Shown one piece after another: positions 53,709 through 62,218 of a DNA stretch of 64,000 nucleotides (positions are counted from its first letter, which is position 1; each line of letters opens with the position of its first letter). The translations under genes were made by a program, and so were the position numbers. The DNA lies in assembly GCA_028284625.1 (NCBI GenBank), contig JANQRH010000016.1, positions 124,001 to 188,000 on the forward strand, read 5' to 3'. Origin of the DNA: Afifellaceae bacterium (lineage in GTDB: Bacteria > Pseudomonadota > Alphaproteobacteria > Rhizobiales > Afifellaceae). The notes beneath the pieces are model-generated. The model did not search any database and was not told the DNA's origin. It saw only the letters and a list, made by a program, of their open reading frames with translations.

Positions 53709-54418
53709 GTCCGTCCGCATCCAAGCAGGAGCTCCCGGGCGACGACGCGCATCATGTGCTTGTGGTCGATGACGACATGCGCATCCGCACATTGCTCACC
53801 CGCTTCCTGAGCGCCAACGGTTTCCGCGTGACCGCCGCCTCCTCCGCCGCGGAGGCGCGGCGGCAGATGGCCGGCATGTCCTTCGACGTTCTCGTGGTCG
53901 ACGTAATGATGCCCGGCGAGAGCGGTTTGGAGTTCGCCGAAGCGCTGCGCCAGAAATCGACGGTGCCGATCCTGATGCTGACGGCGCGGGCGGAGACGCC
54001 GCATCGCATCCGCGGGCTTGAGGTCGGCGCCGATGATTATCTGGGCAAGCCGTTTGAGCCGCGCGAGCTGCTTCTGCGCATCACCAACATCTTGAAGCGC
54101 CATGCGGAGCCGGAGAAGCCGATCGTCCGTTCCATTCGCTTCGGCCCGTTCACGTTCAACGTGGAGCGCGGCGAGTTGAAGCGCGACGACAACGTCGTGC
54201 GCATCACCGACCGGGAACGCGATCTCTTGCGCATCTTCGCCGCGCGGCCGGGGGAGACCGTGAAGCGCCAGGAGTTCCTCAAAGTTTCGAACGGCGGCGG
54301 GGAGCGCGCCGTAGACGTTCAGATCAACCGGCTGCGCCGCAAGATCGAAGAAGACCCGTCCAATCCGGTTCACCTTCAGACGGCGCGCGGAATTGGCTAT
54401 CGGCTGCTGGTAGATTAG
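53705..54418 (+). CDS. petR: OmpR-family response regulator (PetR-like)
   Basis: A 237-residue two-component response regulator. The receiver domain has VVDDDMR, phospho-acceptor Asp66 in LVVDVMMPGESG, the Thr in LMLTARAE and Lys in LGKPFEPREL. A winged-helix DNA-binding domain follows from about residue 140 (FNVERGELKRDDNVVRI) to RRKIEEDPSNPVHLQT with GIGYRLL. Start overlaps petP by 4 bases. The histidine kinase gene follows by 37 bases and is the likely partner. Confidence 0.92.
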   Translation: MSPSASKQELPGDDAHHVLVVDDDMRIRTLLTRFLSANGFRVTAASSAAEARRQMAGMSFDVLVVDVMMPGESGLEFAEALRQKSTVPILMLTARAETPHRIRGLEVGADDYLGKPFEPRELLLRITNILKRHAEPEKPIVRSIRFGPFTFNVERGELKRDDNVVRITDRERDLLRIFAARPGETVKRQEFLKVSNGGGERAVDVQINRLRRKIEEDPSNPVHLQTARGIGYRLLVD

Positions 54419-54455
54419 GTTCGCGGGGCCTCGTGTCCCGAAGCCTGGAGCCTGC

Positions 54456-55901
54456 TTGGACATGGCACTGATCGACGACATCGGCACGCGCCTGCGCCCA
54501 CTATGGCTGCGCCGCGCCTATGCGCTGTTACGCAGCGGGCTCGCGCTCGTCCGCAGGCCGTTGCGCGGGCTCAATCGCGGCGGGCTTCTTCCCGATGTGC
54601 TGTCCTGGCTGCCGAAGGGCCTTTACGCCCGCTCCATCCTGATCGTCGTCATGCCGATCCTCATCCTACAGGCGGTCGTGGCCTATGTGTTCATGGAGCG
54701 CCATTGGCAGACGGTGACGCAACGCATGTCGGCCGCCGTGGTGGGCGACATCGCCGCCATCATCGAGGTCATCAACACCTATCCGCAGGACGGGCGCTTC
54801 TCCGACATCACCCGCATTGCGGCGGAGACGTACGGCCTGACGATCTCGGTGCTGCCGCCGGCGCCGCTGCCGGAGGCGGGGCCGCGGCCGTTCTTCTCGT
54901 TGCTCGATTCCGCGCTCTCAAGGCAGCTCAGCCGGCAGATCAACCGGCCGTTCTGGATCGATACGCTCGGCGATTCCGACCTTGTGGAAATCCGCATCGT
55001 GCTTGACGACCACGTCCTGCGAGTCTTCGCGCCGCGCAGCCAGGCTTACGCCTCCAACTCGCACATCTTCCTTCTATGGATGGCCGTCACGTCGCTGGTG
55101 CTCGTCACGATAGCGCTGCTCTTCCTGCGTAATCAGATCAAGCCGATCCTCACGCTGGCGCATGCCGCCGAGCAATTCGGCAAGGGCCGACCGGTGGACG
55201 CGTTCCGGCCGCGGGGGGCGCGCGAGGTGAGGCAGGCGGCGCAGTCGTTCATGGAAATGCAGGAGCGCATCGAGCGTCAGGTGGAACAGCGCACGACCAT
55301 GCTGTCGGGCGTCAGCCACGATCTCAGAACCGTGCTGACGCGCTTCAAGCTGGAGCTCGCGATGCTCGGCGATGCGCCCGACACGGAGGCGCTCCGCGCC
55401 GACGTCGACGAGATGAGCCGCATGCTGGAGGATTATCTGGCCTTTGCCCAGGGCGATGCCGGCGAGACGACGGAGCGCGTCAGCGTGCCCGCCTTGCTGG
55501 AGGACATCGCGGAAACGGCGCGGCGTCAGGGCAATGTGGTGGACACCGAGTTTGAGGGCGAGCCGGAGGCGCTCCTGCGGGCGCTCGGCTTCCGCCGCTG
55601 CGTCGCCAATCTCGTCGGTAATGCTGGCAAATACGGCAATCGCATCGCGCTGAAGGCGCGGCACGCCGATGGCTGGCTGACGGTCACCGTCGACGATGAC
55701 GGGCCGGGCATTCCCGCGGACGAGCGGGAGGCGGTGTTCCGCCCGTTCTATCGGCTCGACACGGGCCGCAACGTCGACGGCGGCGGCACGGGGCTTGGCC
55801 TGGCGATCTCACGCGACATCGCCATGGGGCACGGCGGCGACGTGATCCTCGCAGACAGCCCGCTGGGGGGCCTGCGCGCCGTGCTGATGATCCCGGCTTA
55901 G
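54456..55901 (+). CDS. EnvZ-like sensor histidine kinase
   Basis: A 481-residue inner-membrane sensor kinase. Two membrane helices (about 60-79 and 204-224) enclose a periplasmic domain of some 120 residues; a HAMP domain leads to the dimerisation helix with GVSHDLRTVLTRFKLE (phospho-acceptor His288), and the ATPase has NLVGNAGKYGN, DDDGPGIP and GGGTGLGLAISRDI. Partner of the upstream response regulator by position. GGAG at 54447-54450 stands 5 bases before a TTG at 54456 and 11 before an ATG at 54462; either can start translation, the second giving 479 residues. Confidence 0.9.
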   Translation: MDMALIDDIGTRLRPLWLRRAYALLRSGLALVRRPLRGLNRGGLLPDVLSWLPKGLYARSILIVVMPILILQAVVAYVFMERHWQTVTQRMSAAVVGDIAAIIEVINTYPQDGRFSDITRIAAETYGLTISVLPPAPLPEAGPRPFFSLLDSALSRQLSRQINRPFWIDTLGDSDLVEIRIVLDDHVLRVFAPRSQAYASNSHIFLLWMAVTSLVLVTIALLFLRNQIKPILTLAHAAEQFGKGRPVDAFRPRGAREVRQAAQSFMEMQERIERQVEQRTTMLSGVSHDLRTVLTRFKLELAMLGDAPDTEALRADVDEMSRMLEDYLAFAQGDAGETTERVSVPALLEDIAETARRQGNVVDTEFEGEPEALLRALGFRRCVANLVGNAGKYGNRIALKARHADGWLTVTVDDDGPGIPADEREAVFRPFYRLDTGRNVDGGGTGLGLAISRDIAMGHGGDVILADSPLGGLRAVLMIPA

Positions 55902-55913
55902 GGAAGCGGCGCT

Positions 55914-56267
55914 CTAGAACATCCGGCCGCCGAGCGGCACGTCCTTGCCGGGATGGATCAGCACGACCTCGCCTTCTTCGTCCGGCACGCCGAGGGTCAG
56001 CACCTCCGACATCATCGGGCCGATCTGGCGCGGCGGGAAGTTGACCACCGCCAGCACCAGCCGCCCGGGGAGCTCCGCGGGCTCGTAGTGCTTGGTGATC
56101 TGGGCGGAGCATTTCTTCTGGCCGATCTCCGGCCCGAAATCGACGATGAGCTTCAGCGCCGGCTTGCGCGCCTCCGGAAACGGCTCAGCCGCAACGATCC
56201 GCCCGACGCGGATGTCGACCTTGAGGAAATCATCGAAGGCGATCGTCTCCGCCGGCGCCCCGCTCAT
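55914..56267 (-). CDS. csaA: CsaA-type tRNA-binding protein
   Basis: A 117-residue protein with the OB-fold tRNA-binding domain of the CsaA/Arc1p/MetG C-terminal type: FDDFLKVDIRVGRIVAAEPF, KPALKLIVDFGPEIGQKKCSAQI and VVNFPPRQIGPMMSEVLTLG. CsaA forms a dimer and has chaperone-like and export-related effects in Bacillus. Its start overlaps the stop of the upstream TetR gene by 4 bases. Convergent with the histidine kinase. Confidence 0.93.
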   Translation of the reverse strand: MSGAPAETIAFDDFLKVDIRVGRIVAAEPFPEARKPALKLIVDFGPEIGQKKCSAQITKHYEPAELPGRLVLAVVNFPPRQIGPMMSEVLTLGVPDEEGEVVLIHPGKDVPLGGRMF

Positions 56268-56932
56268 GTCGGGTGGCCTTCGGCGAGATCGCCCTCCTCA
56301 TCCGGCGACTTGGCGTCGTCGCGCCGTGACCGTGGACGACGCGCGGCACCGACCAGACGCTCCAGCCGATTGATCCCCATGGCGGCGCGCTCGGCCTCAC
56401 GCAGCCGCTTGTCGAGTGCCGCCATGGTGCGCGCCAGCCCCGGGTCGTCGTCATCAAGCCAGACGCGCATGACGCGCGCCCACACAATCGCCATCGCTTG
56501 CGCCCGCAGGAGCCCGCGCGCGCCGGCGGCGGGGATGCCCGCCGCCGTCAGCATCCACGCCATTGAGGTGGTGGCCATGCGGTTTAGCTCAAGCGCCAGC
56601 AGCGGATCGGCAAACGCTGCGCGCATCAGGCTCTGCATCGCATGCTTATGCGGCGCCAGTACTTCAAAGCGGCTGAACAGCACGTCGAACAGGCGCTCGC
56701 GCTGCACCTCCTGCGCCAGGCCGGGATCGATCTTCTCCAGGACCTGCTCGTCCACCATGCGGAAGAAGTCCTCCAGTACGGACGCGCGGCCATCATAGGC
56801 GGCGCGCAGCGCGGCGAGCGACACACCAGCCTCCGCCGAAATGTCCTCAAGCGTGACATCGGACCAGCCCCGCTCGGCTGTGAGCGCCATCAGCGTATCG
56901 ACGATTTTCTTGCGGGTGCGTTGCTGAACCAC
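56264..56932 (-). CDS. TetR-family transcriptional regulator
   Basis: A 222-residue regulator with a TetR helix-turn-helix at the N-terminus (RKKIVDTLMALTAERGW, VTLEDISAEAGVSLAALRAAYDGRASVLEDFF). The ligand-binding domain contains a His/Met-rich helix (VLAPHKHAMQSLMRAAFAD). A charged tail ends it. It starts with GTG at 56932, seven bases after GGGAG. Translationally coupled to csaA, which may be its only co-transcribed target; the ligand is unknown. Confidence 0.82.
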   Translation of the reverse strand: MVQQRTRKKIVDTLMALTAERGWSDVTLEDISAEAGVSLAALRAAYDGRASVLEDFFRMVDEQVLEKIDPGLAQEVQRERLFDVLFSRFEVLAPHKHAMQSLMRAAFADPLLALELNRMATTSMAWMLTAAGIPAAGARGLLRAQAMAIVWARVMRVWLDDDDPGLARTMAALDKRLREAERAAMGINRLERLVGAARRPRSRRDDAKSPDEEGDLAEGHPT

Positions 56933-57023
56933 GGGCGTGCTCCCTTTCCCGCATCGAACGATACGCCACCTTATTGGTCAAGAAAGGGCGGCACGGTGCG
57001 GCGAATCCACGCCGCTTTTAGCT

Positions 57024-57845
57024 TTAACCAAGCGCGATGGAGCGCTGCTTTGCCTTCTCTACGGCACGGGCAAGCAGAGGCTTTAGCCCGTCATCCGCCA
57101 TGAGAACGTCGAGCGCCGCGGCCGTCGTGCCGCCGGGCGATGTGACGTTTCGGCGAAGCTCAGCCGCCGGCAGCGAACTCTCGCCGAGAAGCGCGCCGGC
57201 GCCGACGACCGTCTGGCGCGCGAGAAGATCGGCGATGTCGGCGGGAAGGCCTGCCTCGCGCCCCGCTTCCGCCAGACATTCGGCGAGCAGGAACACATAG
57301 GCCGGGCCGGAGCCGGACACGGCGGTCACGGCATCGATAAGTGCCTCATCGTCGATCCACGCCACGCGCCCGACCGCCGCAAGCAATGCGTCGACTTGCG
57401 AGCGCTCTGTCTCAGCGACATGAGCGTTGGCTATTGCGACCGTCATGGCCTCTCCGATCTCAGCCGGCGTGTTGGGCATCGCGCGAACGATCGGCTGGGT
57501 CTCCGTGAAGGCGGGCTGCAACGTCGCAAGCCGCACGCCCGCGGCTACGGAGACGATCACGGAATCGCTGGCGACGAGCGGAGCGATTTCGCGCAGAGCC
57601 TCGGCCATGGTTTGCGGCTTGACGGCGAGAAAGACGAAGGCGAAGTCGCGGGCTTTCACTTGCGTCGGTTCGGCGGCGATCGTCGCGCCGGCCTCAGCCA
57701 GCGGCGACGCCCTGTCGGCGGGGAGATGCGGATCGAGCACCGTGACGCGACCGGCTGCAAGGTCGCGCGCGAGCCACCGATCGAGCATGGCGCCGCCCAT
57801 CTTGCCGGCGCCGACGAGCAGAAGCGGCCGGCCGCCTGGAAGCAT
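57024..57845 (-). CDS. proC: Pyrroline-5-carboxylate reductase
   Basis: ProC reduces pyrroline-5-carboxylate to proline with NAD(P)H. The 273-residue protein has the Rossmann motif LLLVGAGKMGGAMLDRWL, AVKPQTMAEAL, RAMPNTPAEIGEAM and, in the C-terminal dimerisation domain, AVSGSGPAYVFLLAECLAEA and NVTSPGGTTAAALDVL. Same direction as the YbjN-domain gene upstream, with a repeat element between them. Confidence 0.95.
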   Translation of the reverse strand: MLPGGRPLLLVGAGKMGGAMLDRWLARDLAAGRVTVLDPHLPADRASPLAEAGATIAAEPTQVKARDFAFVFLAVKPQTMAEALREIAPLVASDSVIVSVAAGVRLATLQPAFTETQPIVRAMPNTPAEIGEAMTVAIANAHVAETERSQVDALLAAVGRVAWIDDEALIDAVTAVSGSGPAYVFLLAECLAEAGREAGLPADIADLLARQTVVGAGALLGESSLPAAELRRNVTSPGGTTAAALDVLMADDGLKPLLARAVEKAKQRSIALG

Positions 57846-57902
57846 CTTAATGCTCCTCCATCGCTGACTTCGTCAGCACGAAGGCGCTTCGTCTTTGCGG
57901 GA

Positions 57903-57947
57903 GCATGATCTTATCCGAAAACTGGTGCCCACTTCTCGGGATCATGC
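57903..57947. repeat. Dispersed palindromic intergenic repeat, copy 2
   Basis: Outer arms GCATGATC and GATCATGC and inner arms CCGAAAA / TCTCGG around CTGGTGCCCACT. It is a diverged copy of 15444-15489. As in copy 1, it sits directly downstream of the stop codon of a leftward gene (here the YbjN-domain gene, whose stop begins at 57951). Confidence 0.75.
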
Positions 57948-57948
57948 A

Positions 57949-58449
57949 CTAGGCTTCTCCCTGCGTCTCGAAGAGCACGCCGGACAGCGCTTCCTCCGGG
58001 CTCTGCCCCGCCCAGATGACGAACTGGAACGCCTGATAGTAGCGCTCGCACGACTCCACCGACGCGGCGAGCATGGCTTCAAGCTGGCCGGTGCCCGCCT
58101 CCATGCCTTCGCTCAAGAGAAGCGCGTTGCGATACATGATGACGCCCTCCGACTGCCAAAGGTCGAAATGGCCGAGCCAGAGCTGCTCATTGACCAGCGC
58201 CAGGAGATGCATCACCTCCCCCTTGCGCCGCTCGTTGACCTTGAAGTCGAACGCGCAGGCAAGATGCAGCGCCTCAAGCGCGCCCATCCAAGACATGGAA
58301 ACGTTGTAGTCGCAAAAGCTGCCGGCCACGGAGATCGTGATCTCATCGTCGCCGGAACGCTCGAACGCCCAATCGTGCGACGCGGCGATCTGCTCGATCA
58401 GGTCCACCGGATTGGCGGCGGGCGACATCTCGAAATCAACCAGACTCAT
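57949..58449 (-). CDS. YbjN domain protein
   Basis: A 166-residue soluble protein of the YbjN family, which adopts a type III secretion chaperone-like fold. FSCDYNVSMSWM-type sequence is present as SFCDYNVSMSWMGALEALHLAC, and LLALVNEQLWLGHFDLWQSEG and IMYRNALLL are the conserved blocks. E. coli YbjN affects stress and motility; the role here is unknown. It lies upstream of proC in the same direction, a common rhizobial pairing. Confidence 0.85.
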   Translation of the reverse strand: MSLVDFEMSPAANPVDLIEQIAASHDWAFERSGDDEITISVAGSFCDYNVSMSWMGALEALHLACAFDFKVNERRKGEVMHLLALVNEQLWLGHFDLWQSEGVIMYRNALLLSEGMEAGTGQLEAMLAASVESCERYYQAFQFVIWAGQSPEEALSGVLFETQGEA

Positions 58450-58676
58450 GCTTCTGTCCTCGCGTCAAACCAAGGGGACGCAAATCAGCCGACACAGCGT
58501 CACGCACGCAATACCCAAGCCGCCGGCACAGCCGCGCTGACGCTTTTGCCATCTCGCTCAAGGTGTTCAGGGCAAATCCGAATCTCTTGCATGTCCACTA
58601 TAGTTGAGCGAGTCCGATGCGGAAGCGGCGCCAAAGCCGCTGATCGCTTTTCCACGGGGAAACAAATCGTCGCGGC
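58450..58676. other. Intergenic region, no clear feature
   Basis: 227 bases between ubiK and the YbjN-domain gene, both leftward. A TATAGT hexamer lies near 58602-58607 on the plus strand without a fitting -35 partner and without a rightward gene. No RNA structure or operator was recognised. Confidence 0.35.
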
Positions 58677-58976
58677 CTATGCCGCGTCGCCGCCGGCGGA
58701 ACCGCCCGTCTCCGGCTTCTGGGCAGCAGTCCCAAGCTGGGCTTCCAGCGCCTCGACCCGCTTCTTCAGCGCCTCATTCTCCTGGCGCGCCTTGGCGGCC
58801 ATCTCGCGCACAGCCTCGAATTCCTCGCGTTGGACGATATCCATCTCGCCGAGAAAGCGCTCTGCCTGGCTCTTCACGGCGGTCTCGACCTCGCGCCGTA
58901 TGCCCTGCGCGACGCCGGCCGCGTCGTTCATTAGCTTGGCGAATTCATCGAGAAGGCGGTCGCTGCTCTGGGTCAT
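58677..58976 (-). CDS. ubiK: Ubiquinone biosynthesis accessory factor UbiK (YqiC/BMFP)
   Basis: A 99-residue coiled-coil protein. SDRLLDEFAKLMNDAAGVAQG at the start and AERFLGEMDIVQREEFEAVREMAAKARQENEALKKRVEALE at the end of the core form the amphipathic N-terminal helix and trimeric coiled coil of the BMFP family. UbiK assists late ubiquinone synthesis in E. coli and binds membranes. The ATG at 58976 opens MTQSSDRLL; the very long open frame upstream is antisense to lgt and was rejected. Divergent from lgt, 183 bases apart. Confidence 0.85.
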   Translation of the reverse strand: MTQSSDRLLDEFAKLMNDAAGVAQGIRREVETAVKSQAERFLGEMDIVQREEFEAVREMAAKARQENEALKKRVEALEAQLGTAAQKPETGGSAGGDAA

Positions 58977-59159
58977 CACATACTCCGACGAGCGCGGGTG
59001 GGTCTCGCGCCGGAAGCCGAGATACGCCGGATTCCGACCCTTTGTGCTGTGCACAATAAACGCGCGGCCTTGATATATGCTTCGGCACCCCGCACGCAAG
59101 TCGGCAAGCCGGGTGCGATGCCCCCGAAGCGATGAGGAAAGCCAAGGTCCGCCGACCCC

Positions 59160-60011
59160 ATGTCCGCTTTCGTCTTCCCTGAGATCGACCCGATTATTGT
59201 GCAGATCGGCCCGTTGGCGGTGCGCTGGTACGGGCTTGCCTATTTCGCCGGTATCCTGATCGGCTGGCGCTATGGGCGTCGGCTTGTGGCGAATGCCGGG
59301 ATCTGGGGCGCACGCGGTGCTCCGTTGAAGCCCACCGATATCGACGACTTCCTGCTGTGGCTGGTGGTCGGCATAGTGCTTGGCGGGCGGCTCGGCTACG
59401 CCCTGTTCTATCAACCGGGAAGCTATCTCAACGACCCGCTCGGCTTCTTCCGCCTGTGGGAAGGCGGCATGGCGTTTCACGGCGGGCTTCTCGGCACGAT
59501 CGTGGCAATGGCGATCTTCGCGCGGGTCCGCGGCATCCCAATGCTGTCGCTCTTCGATGTGGCCGCAGCGTCGGTGACCTTCGGCCTGTTCTTCGGGCGT
59601 GTGGCTAACTTCATCAACGCGGAACTTTGGGGCCGCGTCACCGACGTGCCTTGGGCGGTGATCTTCTGCAATGCCAGCATCGAAGCCATGCATGGCGGCG
59701 TGTGCCCCGCGGGCACTGAGCCACGCCATCCGAGCCAGCTTTACGAAGCCGCTCTTGAGGGGCTTCTGCTCTTCGTCGTGCTTCGTGTTCTCACGCATCG
59801 CTTCACCGCCCTCGCGCGGCCTGGGCTTGTCGGCGGTGCGTTCATCGCCGGCTATGGCGCGGCGCGCATCTTCGTGGAGTTTTTCCGCGAGCCCGACCCG
59901 CAGCTCGGCATGATCACCGGCTTTATGACGATGGGCATGATCCTCTCGATCCCCATGGTGCTCATCGGGCTTGCAGCGATTTGGGTGGCGGCCGCGCGGC
60001 GTACGCCATGA
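59160..60011 (+). CDS. lgt: Prolipoprotein diacylglyceryl transferase
   Basis: Lgt transfers diacylglycerol from phosphatidylglycerol to the lipobox cysteine of prolipoproteins in the inner membrane, before LspA. The 283-residue protein has seven hydrophobic segments, RWYGLAYFAG near the start, and the Lgt signature FGRVANFINAELWGRVT near residue 145, then HPSQLYEA. The stop overlaps the midA-like ATG by 4 bases. The PgsA product, encoded in this window, leads to its substrate. Confidence 0.96.
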   Translation: MSAFVFPEIDPIIVQIGPLAVRWYGLAYFAGILIGWRYGRRLVANAGIWGARGAPLKPTDIDDFLLWLVVGIVLGGRLGYALFYQPGSYLNDPLGFFRLWEGGMAFHGGLLGTIVAMAIFARVRGIPMLSLFDVAAASVTFGLFFGRVANFINAELWGRVTDVPWAVIFCNASIEAMHGGVCPAGTEPRHPSQLYEAALEGLLLFVVLRVLTHRFTALARPGLVGGAFIAGYGAARIFVEFFREPDPQLGMITGFMTMGMILSIPMVLIGLAAIWVAAARRTP

Positions 60012-61072
60012 CCGACGCGCCCCTGCTCGCCAAGCTTCGCGACCTCATTGAGGCGAACGGTCCGATGAGCGTCGCCGAGTACATGACCCATTGCCTCAGC
60101 GATCCCGTGCACGGCTATTACGCGACGCGCGATCCGTTCGGCGTTGCGGGCGATTTCATCACCGCGCCGGAGATCAGCCAGATGTTCGGCGAGATTGTCG
60201 GGGCGTGGCTAGTCGACGTTTGGCAGCGCCTCGGCGGCCCCGATCCGGTCAATCTGGTGGAGCTCGGTCCCGGACGCGGCACGCTGATGAGCGACATTCT
60301 GCGGGTGGCGCGGCTTGCGCCGGACTTTGAGCAAGCTGTGTCGATCCATCTGGTGGAGACGAGCCCCGTCCTCAAAAAGCGGCAGCAGGAGGTGCTCAAT
60401 GCCGCTGGCGCGGAGGCGCATTGGCACGATGCGTTCAACCAAGTGCCGCCGGGCCCGCTTCTTGTCATCGCCAACGAATTCTTCGACGCGCTGCCGATCC
60501 GCCAGTTCGTCCGGCTCGACATCTGGCGCGAGCGCGCCGTTGGCCTGGATGTACGCGGTCGGCTCGCTTTCGGCGTCGGGCCGGGCGTGCTCGATGACGG
60601 CCCCGACGCGCCGCAGGGCTCGATCTTCGAAATCTGTCCCGCCGCGACGGCCATCATGACGGAGATCGCCATGCGCGTTGCCGATGAGAACGGCGCGGCG
60701 CTGATCATCGATTACGGGCACGCGCAATCCGCGTCCGGCGAGACGCTGCAGGCGCTCTACGGCCAGAGTTTTTCCGATCCGCTCGATCGTCCCGGCGAGT
60801 CGGACCTGACGGCGCATGTCGATTTCGCGGCACTCGGCCGCACCGCCGCGGAGGCCGGTGCCGCAACGCATGGGCCGATGCCGCAGGGCGAGTTCCTGAA
60901 CGCTCTCGGCCTTATGGAGCGCGCCGAGCAGCTGAGTGCTACAGCCGACGCGGCGGAACGCGACACTGTGCGGGCAGCGGTGGAGCGTCTCAGCGCGGCT
61001 GAGGAGATGGGGGCCTTGTTCAAGGCGCTCGCGGTGACACCGCGCGGCATCGTGCCTCCGCCATTTGGGTAA
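60008..61072 (+). CDS. MidA/NDUFAF7-type SAM-dependent methyltransferase
   Basis: A 354-residue protein of the COG1565 family. SVAEYMTHCLSDPVHGYYA, GDFITAPEISQMFGEIVGAW, the SAM motif VELGPGRGTLMSDILR and VIANEFFDALPIRQFV are the conserved blocks. The mitochondrial relative NDUFAF7 methylates an arginine in NDUFS2 during complex I assembly; a bacterial complex I role is possible but untested. Start at ATG 60008, overlapping lgt (ATGA), so translation is coupled. The longer frame from 59981 is within lgt. Confidence 0.9.
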   Translation: MTDAPLLAKLRDLIEANGPMSVAEYMTHCLSDPVHGYYATRDPFGVAGDFITAPEISQMFGEIVGAWLVDVWQRLGGPDPVNLVELGPGRGTLMSDILRVARLAPDFEQAVSIHLVETSPVLKKRQQEVLNAAGAEAHWHDAFNQVPPGPLLVIANEFFDALPIRQFVRLDIWRERAVGLDVRGRLAFGVGPGVLDDGPDAPQGSIFEICPAATAIMTEIAMRVADENGAALIIDYGHAQSASGETLQALYGQSFSDPLDRPGESDLTAHVDFAALGRTAAEAGAATHGPMPQGEFLNALGLMERAEQLSATADAAERDTVRAAVERLSAAEEMGALFKALAVTPRGIVPPPFG

Positions 61073-61102
61073 GGCCGCTCGCAATTGCGGTGTGGGCGGG
61101 TT

Positions 61103-61351
61103 ATGCCGTCGGCGATGAACCGCATACTTGCCATCGGCGGGGCAGTCCTGCTGCTTGCCGCCATCGCTGCGGCGATCATTCCGATGTGGACCATGTCGGC
61201 CGGCATCACCCTCAGCTTTCACGGCTATGTCGCCGTGACGCTGATGATCGTCTTCTGCTTCGCAATCGGCGGCGGGCTGATGTTTCTCATCTTCTACAGT
61301 GCACGGCACGGTATCGACGACGCCGTCGCCCGGCCGCCTGAGGACGATTAG
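61103..61351 (+). CDS. Small membrane protein, two predicted helices
   Basis: An 82-residue protein with two hydrophobic segments (ILAIGGAVLLLAAIAAAIIPM and VAVTLMIVFCFAIGGGLMFLIFY) and an acidic tail ending PPEDD. No family was recognised. Starts at ATG 61103 or ATG 61115 both precede the first helix by few residues. It lies between midA-like and pgeF in the same direction with short gaps (30 and 70 bases), which supports it being a real gene. Confidence 0.6.
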   Translation: MPSAMNRILAIGGAVLLLAAIAAAIIPMWTMSAGITLSFHGYVAVTLMIVFCFAIGGGLMFLIFYSARHGIDDAVARPPEDD

Positions 61352-61421
61352 TCCTGACGGCCTTTGGCTTGGCGCATGACCCGCATTTGACTTCGCGCTG
61401 ACGCGCGGCCAACGTCCGCGC

Positions 61422-62216
61422 ATGCACGGCCCAGCCTCCCGCCTCGCGCCTGTGGAAGCGTCCATCCTTACGCTCCCGGGCGTACGGCATGCCTTCTTCA
61501 CGCGCGCCGGCGGCGCGTCGTCGGGCCTTTACGCCGGGCTGAACACCGGCATCGGCTCCAGGGACGACCGCGCGACCGTTTTGGAGAATCGCGCTCGCGT
61601 GGCGATGTTTCTGGGGGCCGAACCCGATCGCCTGGCGACGCCCTATCAGATCCACAGTGCCGATGCGGTGACCGTCACCGAGCCTTGGGGGCCCGGCCTT
61701 GGTCCGAAGGCCGACGCGGTGGTCACGGATCGCCCCGGTCTGGCTATCGGTGTCGGCACGGCGGATTGCGGGCCGGTTCTGTTGGCGGATGCTGAAGCGA
61801 AGATCGTAGGCGCGGCGCATGCCGGCTGGAAGGGCGCGCTCACGGGCATTCTTGAGTCGGCCATCGCCGCCATGGAGCGGCTTGGCGCCGATCGCTCACG
61901 CATCGTCGCCGTGCTCGGCCCGATGATCTCCGCACGCGCTTACGAAGTAGGGCCGGAGCTTGTGGCCAACTTCACCGATTCAGACGACGCGAATGCGCGC
62001 TTCTTCCAGCCGTCGGATCGCGCCGGCCACGCCCAGTTCGATCTGGCGGCCTATATCGTTGCGCGGCTGGAGCGGGCCGGGCTCGGCCGCGTGCACAATG
62101 TCGGTCAGTGCACCTACGCCGACGAAGCGCGCTTCTTCTCCTATCGCCGCACGACGCATCGCGGCGAGCCGGATTATGGCCGGCAGCTTTCCGCGATCCT
62201 GCTGACGGGAGACTGA
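61422..62216 (+). CDS. pgeF: Peptidoglycan editing factor PgeF (laccase-domain protein)
   Basis: PgeF removes mis-incorporated L-Ser from UDP-MurNAc-L-Ser in peptidoglycan synthesis. The 264-residue protein of the YfiH/DUF152 fold shows RHAFFTRAGGASSGLYAGLN, YQIHSADAVTV, VGTADCGPVLLAD (catalytic Cys and Asp region), GAAHAGWKGALTGI and ISARAYEVGPEL. The usual zinc ligands His and Cys are visible in those blocks. The M24 gene starts 2 bases after its stop. Confidence 0.93.
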   Translation: MHGPASRLAPVEASILTLPGVRHAFFTRAGGASSGLYAGLNTGIGSRDDRATVLENRARVAMFLGAEPDRLATPYQIHSADAVTVTEPWGPGLGPKADAVVTDRPGLAIGVGTADCGPVLLADAEAKIVGAAHAGWKGALTGILESAIAAMERLGADRSRIVAVLGPMISARAYEVGPELVANFTDSDDANARFFQPSDRAGHAQFDLAAYIVARLERAGLGRVHNVGQCTYADEARFFSYRRTTHRGEPDYGRQLSAILLTGD

Positions 62217-62218
62217 GC

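Noticed and set aside
58977..59798. Long upstream extension of the ubiK frame.
   Set aside because: It is antisense to lgt; UbiK proteins are about 80-100 residues.
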